A stretch of 64,000 bases of DNA from Litchfieldella anticariensis FP35 = DSM 16096 (GCF_000409775.1 NZ_KE332392.1:288459-352458), one strand, 5' to 3'. Shown: positions 17,559 through 27,581, counted from the first letter of the stretch. Made by a program: numbers and translations. The notes: generated by a model from the letters alone, not told the origin.

Positions 17559-18053
17559 ATGAACGACCTGAGATCATTGACGCTCCTGCCCCAGGAACAG
17601 CTCGTCCTGGCGAGTCATCTCGAAATCCGGGCCTTGCAGCGCTATCGCCGATTGGCGAGTCATTTGCGTCCACGTCATCCCGGTATCAGTCGATTAATGG
17701 CGACATTGGGTCTGGAGTGTGCGAACCATCTCGTATCTCTGCGCGAGGCGGCAGAGCGCCTGGGTTTGGGGGCTTGTATCGATGGCGAAAAGGATGCGCC
17801 CACTCGCATGTCGCGTCGCTGGCGCCCAACATCCGACGATGATCCCGCTGAAAATGTGGTCCAGGAAGCACTGGAAGCTGCCATCGACAGTCGTCGGTTG
17901 GCTCACCGGTTGCTGGAAACCAACGCGACTCCCGAGTTGGAAGTATCCTTGCTGGCCTTTGACAAGCACAAGCAAGCCGAGTGTCGGTTGCTGGAAGAAT
18001 GCCTTGCCGAGGATGGGAATCGCTTGGAGTCGAAGGCAGTGCAGGCAGGCTGA
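17559..18053 (+). CDS. Small ferritin-like-fold protein of unknown function
   Basis: ATG 17559 has a GGAGG ribosome site 8 bases upstream and gives a 164-residue, mainly helical protein. It has acidic and histidine residues spaced as in rubrerythrin/ferritin-like proteins (LEIRALQRYRRLA near residue 21; LECANHLVSLREAAE with an ExxH pair; EALEAAIDSRRLAHRLLE). A di-iron site is possible, but not all ligands can be named. It stands alone between the IS element and the convergent fructokinase gene, with a shared hairpin downstream. Confidence 0.65.
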   Translation: MNDLRSLTLLPQEQLVLASHLEIRALQRYRRLASHLRPRHPGISRLMATLGLECANHLVSLREAAERLGLGACIDGEKDAPTRMSRRWRPTSDDDPAENVVQEALEAAIDSRRLAHRLLETNATPELEVSLLAFDKHKQAECRLLEECLAEDGNRLESKAVQAG

Positions 18054-18059
18054 CAAGAG

Positions 18060-18084
18060 GGCGCCGGCCGTTTCGGCCGGTGCC
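18060..18084. terminator. Hairpin terminator between two convergent genes
   Basis: GGCGCCGGCC and GGCCGGTGCC pair around a GTTTC loop (10 bp with one G-T pair). It lies 7 bases after the ferritin-like gene and 12 bases after the fructokinase stop, so it can serve both strands. No long T run follows. Confidence 0.6.
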
Positions 18085-18095
18085 TAATGTCTGCA

Positions 18096-19055
18096 CTACT
18101 TGAGTTGTTCGAGATCCTCGCGGGTAGGCAGAGCTGCATAAGCCCCGGGACGAGTCACGGCGTGTGCACCACAATGGCAGGCCACATCCACGAAGCGCCG
18201 CAAGCGTGCCTCATCCTGATGCCAGTCGTCTTCGATACCGGTTTCGGCGAGCATTGCCAGCAGGCCGCCAATGAAGGCATCACCTCCGGCCGTGGTGTCT
18301 ACCGCCTGGACTTGGGGCGGAGTGACGCGAAAGGTCGTAATGGCGCTGCGTACTTCCACATCGGTGGCGCCATCTGTGACCACGATCAAGCGAACTCCGG
18401 CAGCCAGGCGCTCACTCAGCCAGCCATCGGCGGTATGCTCACCACGCAGGAAGTCGAGTTCCTCCCGAGATAGCTTGATCAATTGAGCGCGGTCCAGCAG
18501 GCGAGTCACCGTGCCGATCTCGGCATATTTCTCGCTCCACAGGTTGTGGCGCAGGTTGGCATCGACACTGACCAGACAGCCCGCTCGCGCCGCCATGTCG
18601 GCGATGGTCAGGGTGGTCTCGGCGATGGTGTCTTCGGTCAAGCTGTTGGTACACAGGTGGAGAATCACCGGCTCGCTGAAGACGCCGGGCGGCAGGTGCT
18701 CCAGTCGATACAGCAGGTCTGCCGCAGGAGGCCGATAGAAATCGAAGGTGCGTTCACCCAAGGCATCGCGGGAGACGAAAGCGAGTGCGGTGCGCGCGGC
18801 GCTGGTGCGCACCACGCCAGAGGTGTCGACGCCGTGGGCCTTGAGCTCCGCAGCCAGGAAATCACCAAAATGATCTTCACCTAACATGCCGAGGAAGCGG
18901 CTAGGCACGCCCAGTCGGGCGCAGGCCACCGCGACATTGGCTGGAGCACCGCCTGCATAGGGGGTGAAGGTTTCGGGGCCTTGGGTATCTTGTTCCCCTA
19001 GGCGGCTGGAGAGCATATCGACCAGGGCTTCCCCGAAAGCAATGACCGGGGTCAT
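18096..19055 (-). CDS. Fructokinase (PfkB/ribokinase family)
   Basis: The 319-residue sugar kinase shows both PfkB signatures: the N-terminal YAGGAPANVAVACARLG (about residue 33) and the C-terminal VDTTAGGDAFIGGLLA with the catalytic aspartate (about residue 255). It phosphorylates a sugar, most likely fructose to fructose 6-phosphate, which the adjacent pgi product converts to glucose 6-phosphate for the Entner-Doudoroff path. The start overlaps the pgi stop (ATGA). 2-keto-3-deoxygluconate or another sugar cannot be excluded as substrate. Confidence 0.88.
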   Translation of the reverse strand: MTPVIAFGEALVDMLSSRLGEQDTQGPETFTPYAGGAPANVAVACARLGVPSRFLGMLGEDHFGDFLAAELKAHGVDTSGVVRTSAARTALAFVSRDALGERTFDFYRPPAADLLYRLEHLPPGVFSEPVILHLCTNSLTEDTIAETTLTIADMAARAGCLVSVDANLRHNLWSEKYAEIGTVTRLLDRAQLIKLSREELDFLRGEHTADGWLSERLAAGVRLIVVTDGATDVEVRSAITTFRVTPPQVQAVDTTAGGDAFIGGLLAMLAETGIEDDWHQDEARLRRFVDVACHCGAHAVTRPGAYAALPTREDLEQLK

Positions 19056-20716
19056 AGGTGTTTCTCCTTCTTGGGTTGAGGCTTGTGCTTGCCTTTGCTC
19101 TTCTCGGCCCCTGTCGAGTTCCCTTGGTTCTTGTTGAAGTGTTGTCGCACCAAGGCCAATAGCCCCTGGGTAGACGCGTCGAAGTCCTGACTGTGTTCAT
19201 CGATGCGCTCACTGATCTCGCCAGCAATACGCTTGCCGAGTTGCACGCCCCATTGGTCGAAGGAGTTGATGTTCCAGATGATGCCCTGCACGAATACCTT
19301 ATGTTCGTAAAGAGCGATCAACGCGCCGAGATTGCGCGGGTTCAACTCATCGAGCAGCAGGGTGCTGGAGGGCCGGTTGCCCGGGCAGCTATACGGGTCG
19401 AGCTGGCTGCCTTTCTGACTTCCCTCCATGAAAGCGTTGGCCTGAGCCAGCATGTTGGTCAGCAGTGCAAAATGGTGATCCTCGAAGCCTGGTTCAGGCT
19501 TTAGCGAGGCGATGAAGTCAATGGGCACATAGCGGGTGCCTTGGTGAAGGAGTTGGAAGAACGCGTGCTGGCCATTGGAGCCTGTCTGCCCCCAGACGAT
19601 GGGGCCGGTCTTGTAGTTGATCGGATGGCCGAAGATGTCCACCGACTTGCCGTTGGACTCCATGTCGAGCTGCTGGAGAAAGGACGGTAACTGATGTAGC
19701 GCCTGGTCATAGGGCACGATGGCCTGGGTCTCGGCGCCGTGGAAGTTGATGTACCAGATACCGATCAGTGCCATCAGGACCGGCATGTTCTCACTGAAGG
19801 GGGCCTTGATGAAGTGTTGATCCATCTCATAGGCGCCCTCGAGCAGTTCCATGAAGCCATCGAAACCGACCGATAGAGCGATGGGCAGACCGATCGACGA
19901 CCACATCGAGTAGCGTCCACCGACCCATGCCCAGAATTCGAAGACATTCTCTTCTCGAATACCAAACTCCATGGCGGCCTTGCGGTTGGTAGAGGCGGCG
20001 ATGAAGTGAGCGCCTACATCAGCATTCTCGCCCGCGTTGTCGAGGAACCAGCGCCGTGCGGTCTTGGCGTTGAGCAGCGTTTCCTGGGTCGAGAATGTCT
20101 TGGTGGAGACGATGAACAGTGTGGTCGCCGGGTCGAGGCGATTCAGTACCTTCTGAATGTGAGTGCCATCGACGTTGGAGACGAAGTGGAAACTCAGTTC
20201 CGGGTGTCGGTACTTGAGCAGGGCACGACAGGCCATGTTGGGGCCCAGGTCGGAGCCGCCGATACCGATATTGACCACGTCCTTGATACGTTCTCCGCTG
20301 TAGCCCTTCCACTCGCCACTGCGAACTGCCTCAGAGAAGCGCTGGATCTGTTCGCGGGTGCGCTGGATCTCCGGCATCACATCCTTGCCATCGACCATGA
20401 GGGGGCCTTTGTCCAGGTTGCGCAAGGCGGTATGTAGCACTGGGCGGTCTTCAGTAACGTTGATGATGTCGCCGGAAAACATTTGTGCACGTCGCTGGAC
20501 CAATGCCGAGTGGTTGGCCAATTCCAGTAACTTGGCAAGTACGGCATCCGAGACATGATGCTTGGAGTAATCGAGGAAAAGGCCACCGACACGCAGACTC
20601 ATCTTGTCGAAGCGTTGTGGGTCGGCAGTGAAATAGTCGCGAATCCGGTCGTTGGCGGTTTCCTGGTATAGCTTTTCGAGAGCCTGCCAGGTCACGCTGC
20701 GAGTGAGTTGGAACAT
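19052..20716 (-). CDS. pgi: Glucose-6-phosphate isomerase
   Basis: The 554-residue enzyme interconverts glucose 6-phosphate and fructose 6-phosphate. Family motifs are seen in order: VVNIGIGGSDLGP, STKTFSTQETLLNA, FEFWAWVGGRYSMWSSIG and the C-terminal signature QWGVQLGK. A lysine-rich tail of about 20 residues (GKHKPQPKKEKHL) extends past the usual end. It is cotranscribed with the fructokinase gene. In an Entner-Doudoroff organism it mainly feeds fructose into, or recycles triose back to, glucose 6-phosphate. Confidence 0.96.
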   Translation of the reverse strand: MFQLTRSVTWQALEKLYQETANDRIRDYFTADPQRFDKMSLRVGGLFLDYSKHHVSDAVLAKLLELANHSALVQRRAQMFSGDIINVTEDRPVLHTALRNLDKGPLMVDGKDVMPEIQRTREQIQRFSEAVRSGEWKGYSGERIKDVVNIGIGGSDLGPNMACRALLKYRHPELSFHFVSNVDGTHIQKVLNRLDPATTLFIVSTKTFSTQETLLNAKTARRWFLDNAGENADVGAHFIAASTNRKAAMEFGIREENVFEFWAWVGGRYSMWSSIGLPIALSVGFDGFMELLEGAYEMDQHFIKAPFSENMPVLMALIGIWYINFHGAETQAIVPYDQALHQLPSFLQQLDMESNGKSVDIFGHPINYKTGPIVWGQTGSNGQHAFFQLLHQGTRYVPIDFIASLKPEPGFEDHHFALLTNMLAQANAFMEGSQKGSQLDPYSCPGNRPSSTLLLDELNPRNLGALIALYEHKVFVQGIIWNINSFDQWGVQLGKRIAGEISERIDEHSQDFDASTQGLLALVRQHFNKNQGNSTGAEKSKGKHKPQPKKEKHL

Positions 20717-20853
20717 GCCGTGATCCTTTTGTTGTCGATAATGACTATTTGTCTATGACGATTTGGGATATTGGGCGACTGATAAATAGATGAATCGTGT
20801 CACTTCTGCAGTCGCACGTTATGCAAGCCACTTGGCAGTCCTGGCGAGTGCAT

Positions 20854-21729
20854 TCAGGCCACCCGCTGGCTGCGAGCTTCCTCCAACAAGGCGAACCAAG
20901 TGGGGCGGTCCAGCTCGAGGCAGGCACCGTTCAGCAAGTCATCGATGCGCTGCTCCCTGAGGGTGCCGATCACCGGTACCGGGTGGCCGGGCAAGCCGCG
21001 AAGCCAAGCCAGAGCCAAACCAGCGGAACTGGTGTTGAAGTCTCCGGCCAGCCGTTCCAGCGATGCTCCGAGCACATCCTCGAAAACCGTGCCTCCCCCC
21101 AGTGGCGACCAAGCCATGGGTCGCATGCCATCCGCTAGTAGAGCGTCGAAGAGGCCATCGAAGAGTGGTTCGGGATGCGCCAGGGATAGCTGTAGTTGAT
21201 GGCTCACCAACGGATGACGCATGGCGGCTTGTAATCGTCGCCACTGCTCGGGGAGGAAGTTGGAAACACCTATGGCGCCGACCTTGCCAGCGTCGATAGC
21301 CGCATCCAAGGCCTCTGCAGTCGCCGCAGCATCCATCAATGGGTCCGGGCGGTGGAGCAGGAAGTGATCGAGGTGCTCTACACCCAGGCGAGCGAGAGAA
21401 GCATCGATGGCGGCGGTGAGGTAGCTTGGTGAGCTATCGTAATGTTTGACGCCATACGCAGAGGTGTCGAGAGAGGGCGTTACGATACCGGCCTTGGTGA
21501 CGATGCGGACGCGAGACGCCAACGCGGGTCGGGCACGCAGAGCATCACCGAACAGGGTTTCGCCTCGATGGTTGCCATAGATATCGGCGTGATCGAACCA
21601 GTTGAGCCCTTGGTCGAGACGTGCTTCGATCCAGTCCGCCAATGTTTCCGGGGCGTGCAGGGTGTCTCGTTCGTGCAGGTGCATCATTCCCAGCAGGAAG
21701 GGCACGTCGATCCGCGAGTCGTCGTTCAT
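20854..21729 (-). CDS. Aldo/keto reductase
   Basis: The 291-residue TIM-barrel oxidoreductase has the catalytic tetrad residues in NWFDHADIYGN (Asp, Tyr), IVTKAGI (Lys) and DHFLLHRPDP (His), with GAIGVSNF and VIGTLREQRI for NADPH binding. It resembles the YdhF/Tas-like branch. It overlaps the mutarotase gene by 4 bases inside the glucose operon, so a sugar aldehyde or a reactive carbonyl from sugar metabolism is a likely substrate; this is inference. A 137-base gap separates it from pgi. Confidence 0.85.
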   Translation of the reverse strand: MNDDSRIDVPFLLGMMHLHERDTLHAPETLADWIEARLDQGLNWFDHADIYGNHRGETLFGDALRARPALASRVRIVTKAGIVTPSLDTSAYGVKHYDSSPSYLTAAIDASLARLGVEHLDHFLLHRPDPLMDAAATAEALDAAIDAGKVGAIGVSNFLPEQWRRLQAAMRHPLVSHQLQLSLAHPEPLFDGLFDALLADGMRPMAWSPLGGGTVFEDVLGASLERLAGDFNTSSAGLALAWLRGLPGHPVPVIGTLREQRIDDLLNGACLELDRPTWFALLEEARSQRVA

Positions 21730-22646
21730 GGCGCATCCTCACATGTGATAGTCGTGGCCAGTAGGTGTTGGGCGCCGGGGACCAGCCACACCGGGTCCAG
21801 GCGTGTACAAGCGGCCTCGACACATAGAAAGCGTCGTCCGACTTCTGTTGGAGTGTCGGTAGGAAGGTCATCTCCGGGATGCCAGACCACCGTAGAGTCG
21901 CTGCCTTGCTTGGCGATACGAAGGCGGCGACGATTGTCATCGAGCACCACTTCTCGATTGGACTCATAGATTCGGTCCAGCGGTCCACGGATGCCTAGTT
22001 CGCCTTGTTGGACATGTTCGGCGAACCCCTGCAGTTTATCCAGGTAGCGTGCCCCGGCGAGCCCTTCGACACGGCAGCGATGTGCGTCGGTGACGGCAAA
22101 ATAGCTGTGCAAGGCGCCGCTCATCTTTACTGGGGTTTCGCCCCGGTGTTCTGTCACTAGCTCGACATGCAAACGTTTGGCATTGGCTTGGATCACCGCT
22201 CGCGGCACAAGTTGCTTATGAAGTTGGTCGATGGGCGATAGATGTAGCTCGATGCCTTCTTCGTGCTCGTCGGCGGCATCGAGGTGCCACTCGGCCTTGC
22301 GCGCTGGGCCATGCATCGGACCGGATCGGTCCGGGGATTCGTCGGCAGTGTTTTCGTCGGCGAACCACGGCCAGCATAGCGGGATACCGCCGCGAATGGC
22401 GCCGGGAGAGGGCTGCGGTGTGGATGTGACCCATAACCACCCGGCATCCAGGGCTGGTGTTCCACTTCCAGTGGCATGTGTGGAACCGGGCGTGTACGGC
22501 AAATAGTGAAGCACCTGTGCCCCTTGCAGCGACACGGCCAGTTCGCCCCATTGCTCTCGAGCCAGCCATAGCGTGCGCCCGGCCCATTCGGCTTGACGCT
22601 GGCCTTGGGTATCGTCCAGCAGTGCGCGCAGCGACGATGGGATCAT
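21726..22646 (-). CDS. D-hexose-6-phosphate mutarotase (YeaD-like aldose 1-epimerase)
   Basis: The 306-residue beta-sandwich protein has the family segments AIRGGIPLCWPWF, MHGPARKAEW (catalytic histidine), SGALHSYFAV and the C-terminal FLCVEAA. These enzymes equilibrate alpha and beta anomers of glucose 6-phosphate, speeding supply to Zwf and Pgi. It overlaps glk and the aldo/keto reductase gene by 4 bases each, which fits a role in glucose phosphate entry. Confidence 0.9.
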   Translation of the reverse strand: MIPSSLRALLDDTQGQRQAEWAGRTLWLAREQWGELAVSLQGAQVLHYLPYTPGSTHATGSGTPALDAGWLWVTSTPQPSPGAIRGGIPLCWPWFADENTADESPDRSGPMHGPARKAEWHLDAADEHEEGIELHLSPIDQLHKQLVPRAVIQANAKRLHVELVTEHRGETPVKMSGALHSYFAVTDAHRCRVEGLAGARYLDKLQGFAEHVQQGELGIRGPLDRIYESNREVVLDDNRRRLRIAKQGSDSTVVWHPGDDLPTDTPTEVGRRFLCVEAACTRLDPVWLVPGAQHLLATTITCEDAP

Positions 22647-23611
22647 GCCACCTCCTCGTTATGCAGTGCTTCGGCGGCCCCCAACAACCCTGCCCAAGGA
22701 GCGGTGACCACCCATGTAGGAATGCCGGCATTGTAGGCGCTCATACGCCCCTTGTCGGCAAACGCGTCGCGAAAGCGGCTGCGAGGCAACCAGTCGAGCA
22801 ACCGTGGCAGGATGCCACCGCACAGGTAGACGCCGCCACGGGCCCCCATGGTCAGGGCAGCATCGCCGCACACGTCACCAAGAATCTTGAGGAAGCGCAG
22901 CACGGTATCCACGGCGACGGCATCGCCTTCGTTGGCTGCGGTCGTTACCTCTGCCGGGGTGGCATAACGGGGATTGGCCCCTTTGAGCGAGGCATGGGCG
23001 CAATACAAGTCCAATAGCCCTTGGCCACAGAGGATACGTTCCACGGAGACTCGCCCATAACGCGAGCGGAAGTAACGCAGCAGGTTCTGCTCACGTTCGT
23101 CGATGGGGGCAAAAGTCACATGGCCGCCCTCGGTGGGCAGAGGGACCCAGGCATGCTGGCCCGGGAAGATACCGGCCACGCCCAGGCCAGTGCCGGGACC
23201 TATCACTAGCCGAGCGCAGCCGTCTGCAGCCTGGCCCTCGCCAACAGGTACCAGGTCCTGTGCGGCGACATGCGGCACACCCAATGCTTGAGCGGTAAAG
23301 TCATTAATGACCTTGAACAGAGTCAGATCCAGCTTGGTCTGTACGTCGCGTTTGGAAAACACCCACGCGTTGTTGGTCATGCGAACCTGGTCGTCATGGA
23401 CTGGGCAGGCGAAGGCCAGACATGCCTCGCGGGGGGCGTTCTTGCCGCCGTGCCCCACTCGGGCCAGGTAGTCGCGCACAGCGTCAACCAGCGTCGGGTA
23501 GTCGGCGCAGGATAGGCTCAGAATGTCATGTGGCTCAAAGGTATCCGGTGTCACCAGTGCAAAGCGCGCATTGGTTCCACCGATATCACCTATCAGGGCT
23601 GGTCGCGTCAT
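22643..23611 (-). CDS. glk: Glucokinase
   Basis: The 322-residue kinase phosphorylates glucose with ATP. Seen are the N-terminal phosphate motif GDIGGTNARFALV (residues 8-20), VINDFTAQALGVP with the catalytic Asn-Asp, IGPGTGLGVAGI, the sugar-binding EGGH segment and the C-terminal GGVYLCGGILPR. The length is normal for the bacterial Glk family. The gene lies between edd (60 bases upstream) and the mutarotase gene. Confidence 0.95.
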   Translation of the reverse strand: MTRPALIGDIGGTNARFALVTPDTFEPHDILSLSCADYPTLVDAVRDYLARVGHGGKNAPREACLAFACPVHDDQVRMTNNAWVFSKRDVQTKLDLTLFKVINDFTAQALGVPHVAAQDLVPVGEGQAADGCARLVIGPGTGLGVAGIFPGQHAWVPLPTEGGHVTFAPIDEREQNLLRYFRSRYGRVSVERILCGQGLLDLYCAHASLKGANPRYATPAEVTTAANEGDAVAVDTVLRFLKILGDVCGDAALTMGARGGVYLCGGILPRLLDWLPRSRFRDAFADKGRMSAYNAGIPTWVVTAPWAGLLGAAEALHNEEVA

Positions 23612-23671
23612 CAGTGGCCCATCTGGTTGGTCGTTGAGTTCATGTGAGCTCCGTCGTTGTTAGAGAGCCGG

Positions 23672-25558
23672 TTAGGCATCCAGTTCGTGGATGAAACCCT
23701 CCTGGCGCGTCAGGTCATCGGCCTCGAAGCCCCCGAAGACGCCAGCGCCTTCCTCGGCACCTGCCGCCAGGTGACGGAAGCCGCCGAATAGCTCGCGTCC
23801 TAGCCCATAATGGTAATGATCCAGATTCGCCTCGGCGACCTCGCGACCATTCCACTCGTGGGATTCCACTAGCACCTTCAATTCGCCTTTGTCGGCATCC
23901 AGGTGAATCACGTCACCATCACGCAGCTTGGCCAGCGGGCCTCCATCGACGGCTTCCGGAGTGACGTGTATGGCGGCTGGTACCTTGCCGGAGGCACCTG
24001 ACATGCGGCCATCGGTCACCAGTGCCACCTTGTAGCCGCGGTCCTGAAGCACTCCGAGATAGGGGGTGAGCTTGTGCAGTTCAGGCATACCATTGGCCTT
24101 GGGTCCCTGGAAGCGCACGACTACCACCACGTCACGATCGAGTTCGCCGGCTTCGAAGGCAGCCTTGAGCTGGTTCTGGTCATCGAACAACCGAACCGGG
24201 GCTTCCACGATGCGATGTTCGGCTTTGACTGCCGAAACCTTGATCACGCCACGACCAAGATTACCGTCAAGTACCGTCAGTCCGCCGGTCGGCGAGAAGG
24301 GTTCGGCGACCGAGCGCAATACGTCGGTGTCGTGGCTTTCCGTCGGCCCTTCACGCCACACCAGCTTGCCATCCTCGAGGAAAGGTTCCTGGGTGTAGGC
24401 ATGCATGTCGGTACCGAACACGGTCGGAATATCGCCATGGATCAAGCCGGCTTCTAGTAGTTCCCGGATCAGGAAGCTCATGCCGCCAGCGGCCTGGAAG
24501 TGGTTTACATCGGCTTGGCCGTTGGGGTAGATGCGGGTCATGCTCGGTACCACAGCAGACAGTTCGGTGAAGTCATCCCAGGTGATGGTCAATCCCGATG
24601 CGGCAGCCATGGCCACTAGGTGCAGGGTGTGGTTGGTAGAGCCGCCCGATGCCAACAAGCCGACCATGGCGTTGACAATGGCCTTCTCGTCGACCTGCTT
24701 GAAGAAGGGACGATACTCGCCGCCCGGTTCGCTGTTGCGGATGGCTTGTTCAGCGGCGTAGCGGGTAAGGGCATCGCGCAGGGGGGTGCCGGGATTGACG
24801 AAGGAGGCGCCGGGCAGGTGTAGCCCCATGATCTCCATCATCATTTGGTTGGAGTTGGCGGTACCGTAGAAGGTGCATGTGCCGGGGCTGTGATAGGACT
24901 GCGACTCAGCCTCGAGCAGATCGTCGCGACTGGCCTTGCCTTCGGCATAGAGTTGCCGGATGCGAGCTTTCTCCTTGTTAGGTAGGCCACTGGGCATGGG
25001 GCCGCCGGGGACGAAGATCGCCGGCAAGTGGCCAAAGCGGGCAGCCCCGATGAACAGCCCGGGAACGATCTTGTCACAAATACCAAGGTAGAGCGCAGCA
25101 TCGAACATATTGTGAGACAACGCCACGGCAGTGGCCATGGCGATCACATCGCGGGAAAAGAGCGACAGTTCCATGCCGGGCTGGCCTTGAGTCACACCAT
25201 CGCACATGGCAGGAACGCCGCCGGCAAACTGGGCGGTGGATCCCATGGCACGTGCCGCTTCTTTTATGAGCTCAGGATAGGGGCCAAGTGGTTGGTGCGC
25301 CGAGAGCATGTCGTTGTAAGACGATACGATTCCCAGGTTGGCGCTGTTCATCAGTTTCAAGCGCCCTTTGTCGGTTTCACCACAGGCGGCAAAGCCGTGT
25401 GCCAGGTTGCCACACGAGAGATCGCCGCGGTGGACTCCTCGACGATACTGGTCTTGCATGCGCTGTTCATAGAGTGCGCGACGCTCGTGCGAGCGTGTGC
25501 GGATACGCCGGGTGACCCGGTCTACCGTAGCGTGCAGAGGAGGGGGCTGGGTGGCCAT
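23672..25558 (-). CDS. edd: 6-phosphogluconate dehydratase
   Basis: The 628-residue enzyme converts 6-phosphogluconate to KDPG, the first committed step of the Entner-Doudoroff path. It belongs to the IlvD/Edd family and shows [20 protein letters not shown] shortened signatures (cluster-binding cysteines in GGVPAMCDG and [10 protein letters not shown]) and the C-terminal [18 protein letters not shown]. It binds a 4Fe-4S cluster. Edd acts between Pgl and Eda, which are encoded on the other side of the locus. The gene starts the operon edd-glk-mutarotase-AKR and is divergent from gap. Confidence 0.96.
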   Translation of the reverse strand: MATQPPPLHATVDRVTRRIRTRSHERRALYEQRMQDQYRRGVHRGDLSCGNLAHGFAACGETDKGRLKLMNSANLGIVSSYNDMLSAHQPLGPYPELIKEAARAMGSTAQFAGGVPAMCDGVTQGQPGMELSLFSRDVIAMATAVALSHNMFDAALYLGICDKIVPGLFIGAARFGHLPAIFVPGGPMPSGLPNKEKARIRQLYAEGKASRDDLLEAESQSYHSPGTCTFYGTANSNQMMMEIMGLHLPGASFVNPGTPLRDALTRYAAEQAIRNSEPGGEYRPFFKQVDEKAIVNAMVGLLASGGSTNHTLHLVAMAAASGLTITWDDFTELSAVVPSMTRIYPNGQADVNHFQAAGGMSFLIRELLEAGLIHGDIPTVFGTDMHAYTQEPFLEDGKLVWREGPTESHDTDVLRSVAEPFSPTGGLTVLDGNLGRGVIKVSAVKAEHRIVEAPVRLFDDQNQLKAAFEAGELDRDVVVVVRFQGPKANGMPELHKLTPYLGVLQDRGYKVALVTDGRMSGASGKVPAAIHVTPEAVDGGPLAKLRDGDVIHLDADKGELKVLVESHEWNGREVAEANLDHYHYGLGRELFGGFRHLAAGAEEGAGVFGGFEADDLTRQEGFIHELDA

Positions 25559-25756
25559 ATGCTACCTCGCTTGGCGGTGATGGATGGTGATGTTGGTAAA
25601 TTTAGCAAAAAAATACCTTGAATGTCGCCTTTCTTTGCGCCAAATTAGCATTCATACGTAGGATTATTTCACTCGGGTTTGTTCCAACAAGCACTTTGCA
25701 AGCTTCGTGGTACCTACCCGACTCAAATACAGCACAGTAAGTACGAGGATGCCGCC

Positions 25757-26758
25757 ATGACGTTACGTGTCGCTATCAATGGCTTCGGCCGTATCGGTCG
25801 CAATGCACTGCGCGCCCTTTACGAAAATGGCTATCGCGATCGAATCCAGGTGGTCGCCATCAACGACTTGGGTGATCCGTCGCTCAATGCCCATTTGCTC
25901 AAGCATGACAGCGTACATGGTCACTTTCCTCATAAGGTGGCGCATGATGAGGAAAACCTTAGCGTCGATGGCGAACGGATTCGCATTCTCTCTGAGCGTG
26001 ATCCGGCCAGCTTGCCGTGGAAATCGCTCGAGATCGACCTGGTCATGGAGTGTACGGGACTGTTCACCAAGCGCACTGACGCCGCCAAGCATATCGAAGC
26101 GGGAGCAAATCGCGTGTTGATCTCGGCACCGAGCCCGGATGCCGATGCCACGGTGGTATACGGCGTCAACGAGCACGTGCTGACTGCCGAGCATCGCGTG
26201 GTCTCCAATGCTTCCTGCACCACCAATTGCCTGGCTCCAGTCGCCAAGGCACTGAATGATACCGTCGGTATCGAAAATGGCCTGATGACGACGGTACATG
26301 CTTACACCAATGACCAGAACTTGTCCGATGTCTATCACAAGGATCCGTACCGCGCGCGCAGCGCGACCCAGTCGATGATCCCGACCAAGACCGGTGCCGC
26401 CGCCGCGGTCGGCTTGGTGCTACCCGAGTTGAACGGCAAGTTCGATGGCTTGGCAGTACGCGTGCCGGTGATCAACGTATCGCTGGTAGACCTGGTTTTC
26501 ACCGCCAGTCGTGACACTACCAAGGAAGAAATCAATGCCATCGTCGCCAAGGCGGCCGAGGCCTCGCCAGTGCTGGCTGTCAATGCTCAGCCACTGGTGT
26601 CCATCGATTTCAATCACGATGCCAACTCTTCCACTTTTGACGCCAATCACACTCGCGTCAATGGTCGCCTGGTCAAGGTCATGGCTTGGTACGACAACGA
26701 GTGGGGATTTTCCAACCGCATGCTGGATACCGCACTGGCGATGCAGGCCGCTGGCTGA
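25757..26758 (+). CDS. gap: Glyceraldehyde-3-phosphate dehydrogenase, type I
   Basis: The 333-residue enzyme oxidises glyceraldehyde 3-phosphate, one of the Eda products. The Rossmann motif [15 protein letters not shown] opens the protein, SNASCTTNC holds the catalytic cysteine, and [12 protein letters not shown] is the C-terminal signature. VVAINDLGD suggests NAD(+) rather than NADP(+) use. ATG 25757 has a GAGGAT ribosome site; a TTG start at 25679 would add 26 residues not found in the family. It is divergent from edd and is a usual HexR target. A terminator follows at 26907. Confidence 0.96.
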   Translation: MTLRVAINGFGRIGRNALRALYENGYRDRIQVVAINDLGDPSLNAHLLKHDSVHGHFPHKVAHDEENLSVDGERIRILSERDPASLPWKSLEIDLVMECTGLFTKRTDAAKHIEAGANRVLISAPSPDADATVVYGVNEHVLTAEHRVVSNASCTTNCLAPVAKALNDTVGIENGLMTTVHAYTNDQNLSDVYHKDPYRARSATQSMIPTKTGAAAAVGLVLPELNGKFDGLAVRVPVINVSLVDLVFTASRDTTKEEINAIVAKAAEASPVLAVNAQPLVSIDFNHDANSSTFDANHTRVNGRLVKVMAWYDNEWGFSNRMLDTALAMQAAG

Positions 26759-26906
26759 TCGTGAAGCGGGTGTGCCGGATGCCTCGTGCATCGGTACAGC
26801 CCGGCCCTGTACGGACATCATGCCGCTGCGACTTCTTCGCGCACTCACGGCTCCGCTCGGAATGTCGCATGGCATGATGTCCTACCTATCAACAGTCGCG
26901 TCTCTA

Positions 26907-26930
26907 GGGTGCCTGATGGCACCCCTTTTT
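26907..26930 (+). terminator. Intrinsic terminator of gap
   Basis: GGGTGCC (26907-26913) and GGCACCC (26918-26924) pair around TGAT, followed by C and five T. It lies 150 bases after the gap stop. Confidence 0.8.
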
Positions 26931-27213
26931 GTGCCTGTTCGAGCGCCCGGATAGCCTGGAAGAGCACGCCTGCGTTGTTTGGCGCTGGGATGCCAGTCAG
27001 TCGAAAGCCTGTCTAACACCATGTTGCATCTCGTCTTTCTCGTGCGGCATACCTTGCTCACTACCCGACTCGTGACTTTTTTCAGTGCGTTTCTTGGTGT
27101 GGTGTTGTCAAGGAGCGCAGCGAATTCCCCTGCGCGGAATGAACAAGCTGCTAAGCTGCTGGTAAAGGATCACTTCGGTATCATCTGTATGCGGTGGCTG
27201 GCGGCCCTGTGCC
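26931..27213. other. Intergenic region after gap
   Basis: An 81-codon frame at 26979-27224 has no ribosome site and no recognisable motif, so it is not called. Nothing else was identified. Confidence 0.35.
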
Positions 27214-27519
27214 ATGCACGATAGTGTAGATGGAGTTCATACCCTGCTGGGATCACGCTTGCGCGATGCTCGTCGAGGTCGCGAAGGGCGTATTGTGGGT
27301 GTCGATCAGACAAGACCAACACCGGCATTGTTAATGGTGTGGGAGACAGGGCGGGGCGTTGAGCGTGTCAACCTGAGTAGCGAGGAACTTAGGGCGCTAG
27401 TGACATCCAGTCTGGGGGATCAGTTTCGAGGTCTTGAGAATCATCAGTCACGAAAAGGGTGCAAAGACGCCCGTGCTGACGACTCGCTCGGTATGACGGG
27501 ATCCGCCAGGCCGCGTTGA
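27214..27519 (+). CDS. Possible small protein of unknown function
   Basis: The 101-residue frame has a protein-like N-terminal half (LLGSRLRDARRGREGRIVGV, then PALLMVWETGRGVERVNLSSEELRALV), which looks like a small beta-barrel followed by a helix. The last 30 residues are rich in basic and polar residues and look less ordered. No strong ribosome site is visible and no family was recognised. It ends about 60 bases before the diguanylate cyclase gene. Confidence 0.4.
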   Translation: MHDSVDGVHTLLGSRLRDARRGREGRIVGVDQTRPTPALLMVWETGRGVERVNLSSEELRALVTSSLGDQFRGLENHQSRKGCKDARADDSLGMTGSARPR

Positions 27520-27581
27520 ACCAATATCGATGTCATGCTGCCCGTACCGGAGGTCGTCATAGCGGCGGTCAAGGGAACACC

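Noticed and set aside
25679-25690. TTGTTCCAACAA palindrome upstream of gap as a HexR site
   Set aside because: The half sites match TTGT/ACAA, but the spacing of 4 bases is too short for the known HexR sites, and its position alone does not settle it.
26979-27224. 81-codon frame after gap
   Set aside because: There is no ribosome site and the sequence is not protein-like beyond a chance hydrophobic stretch.
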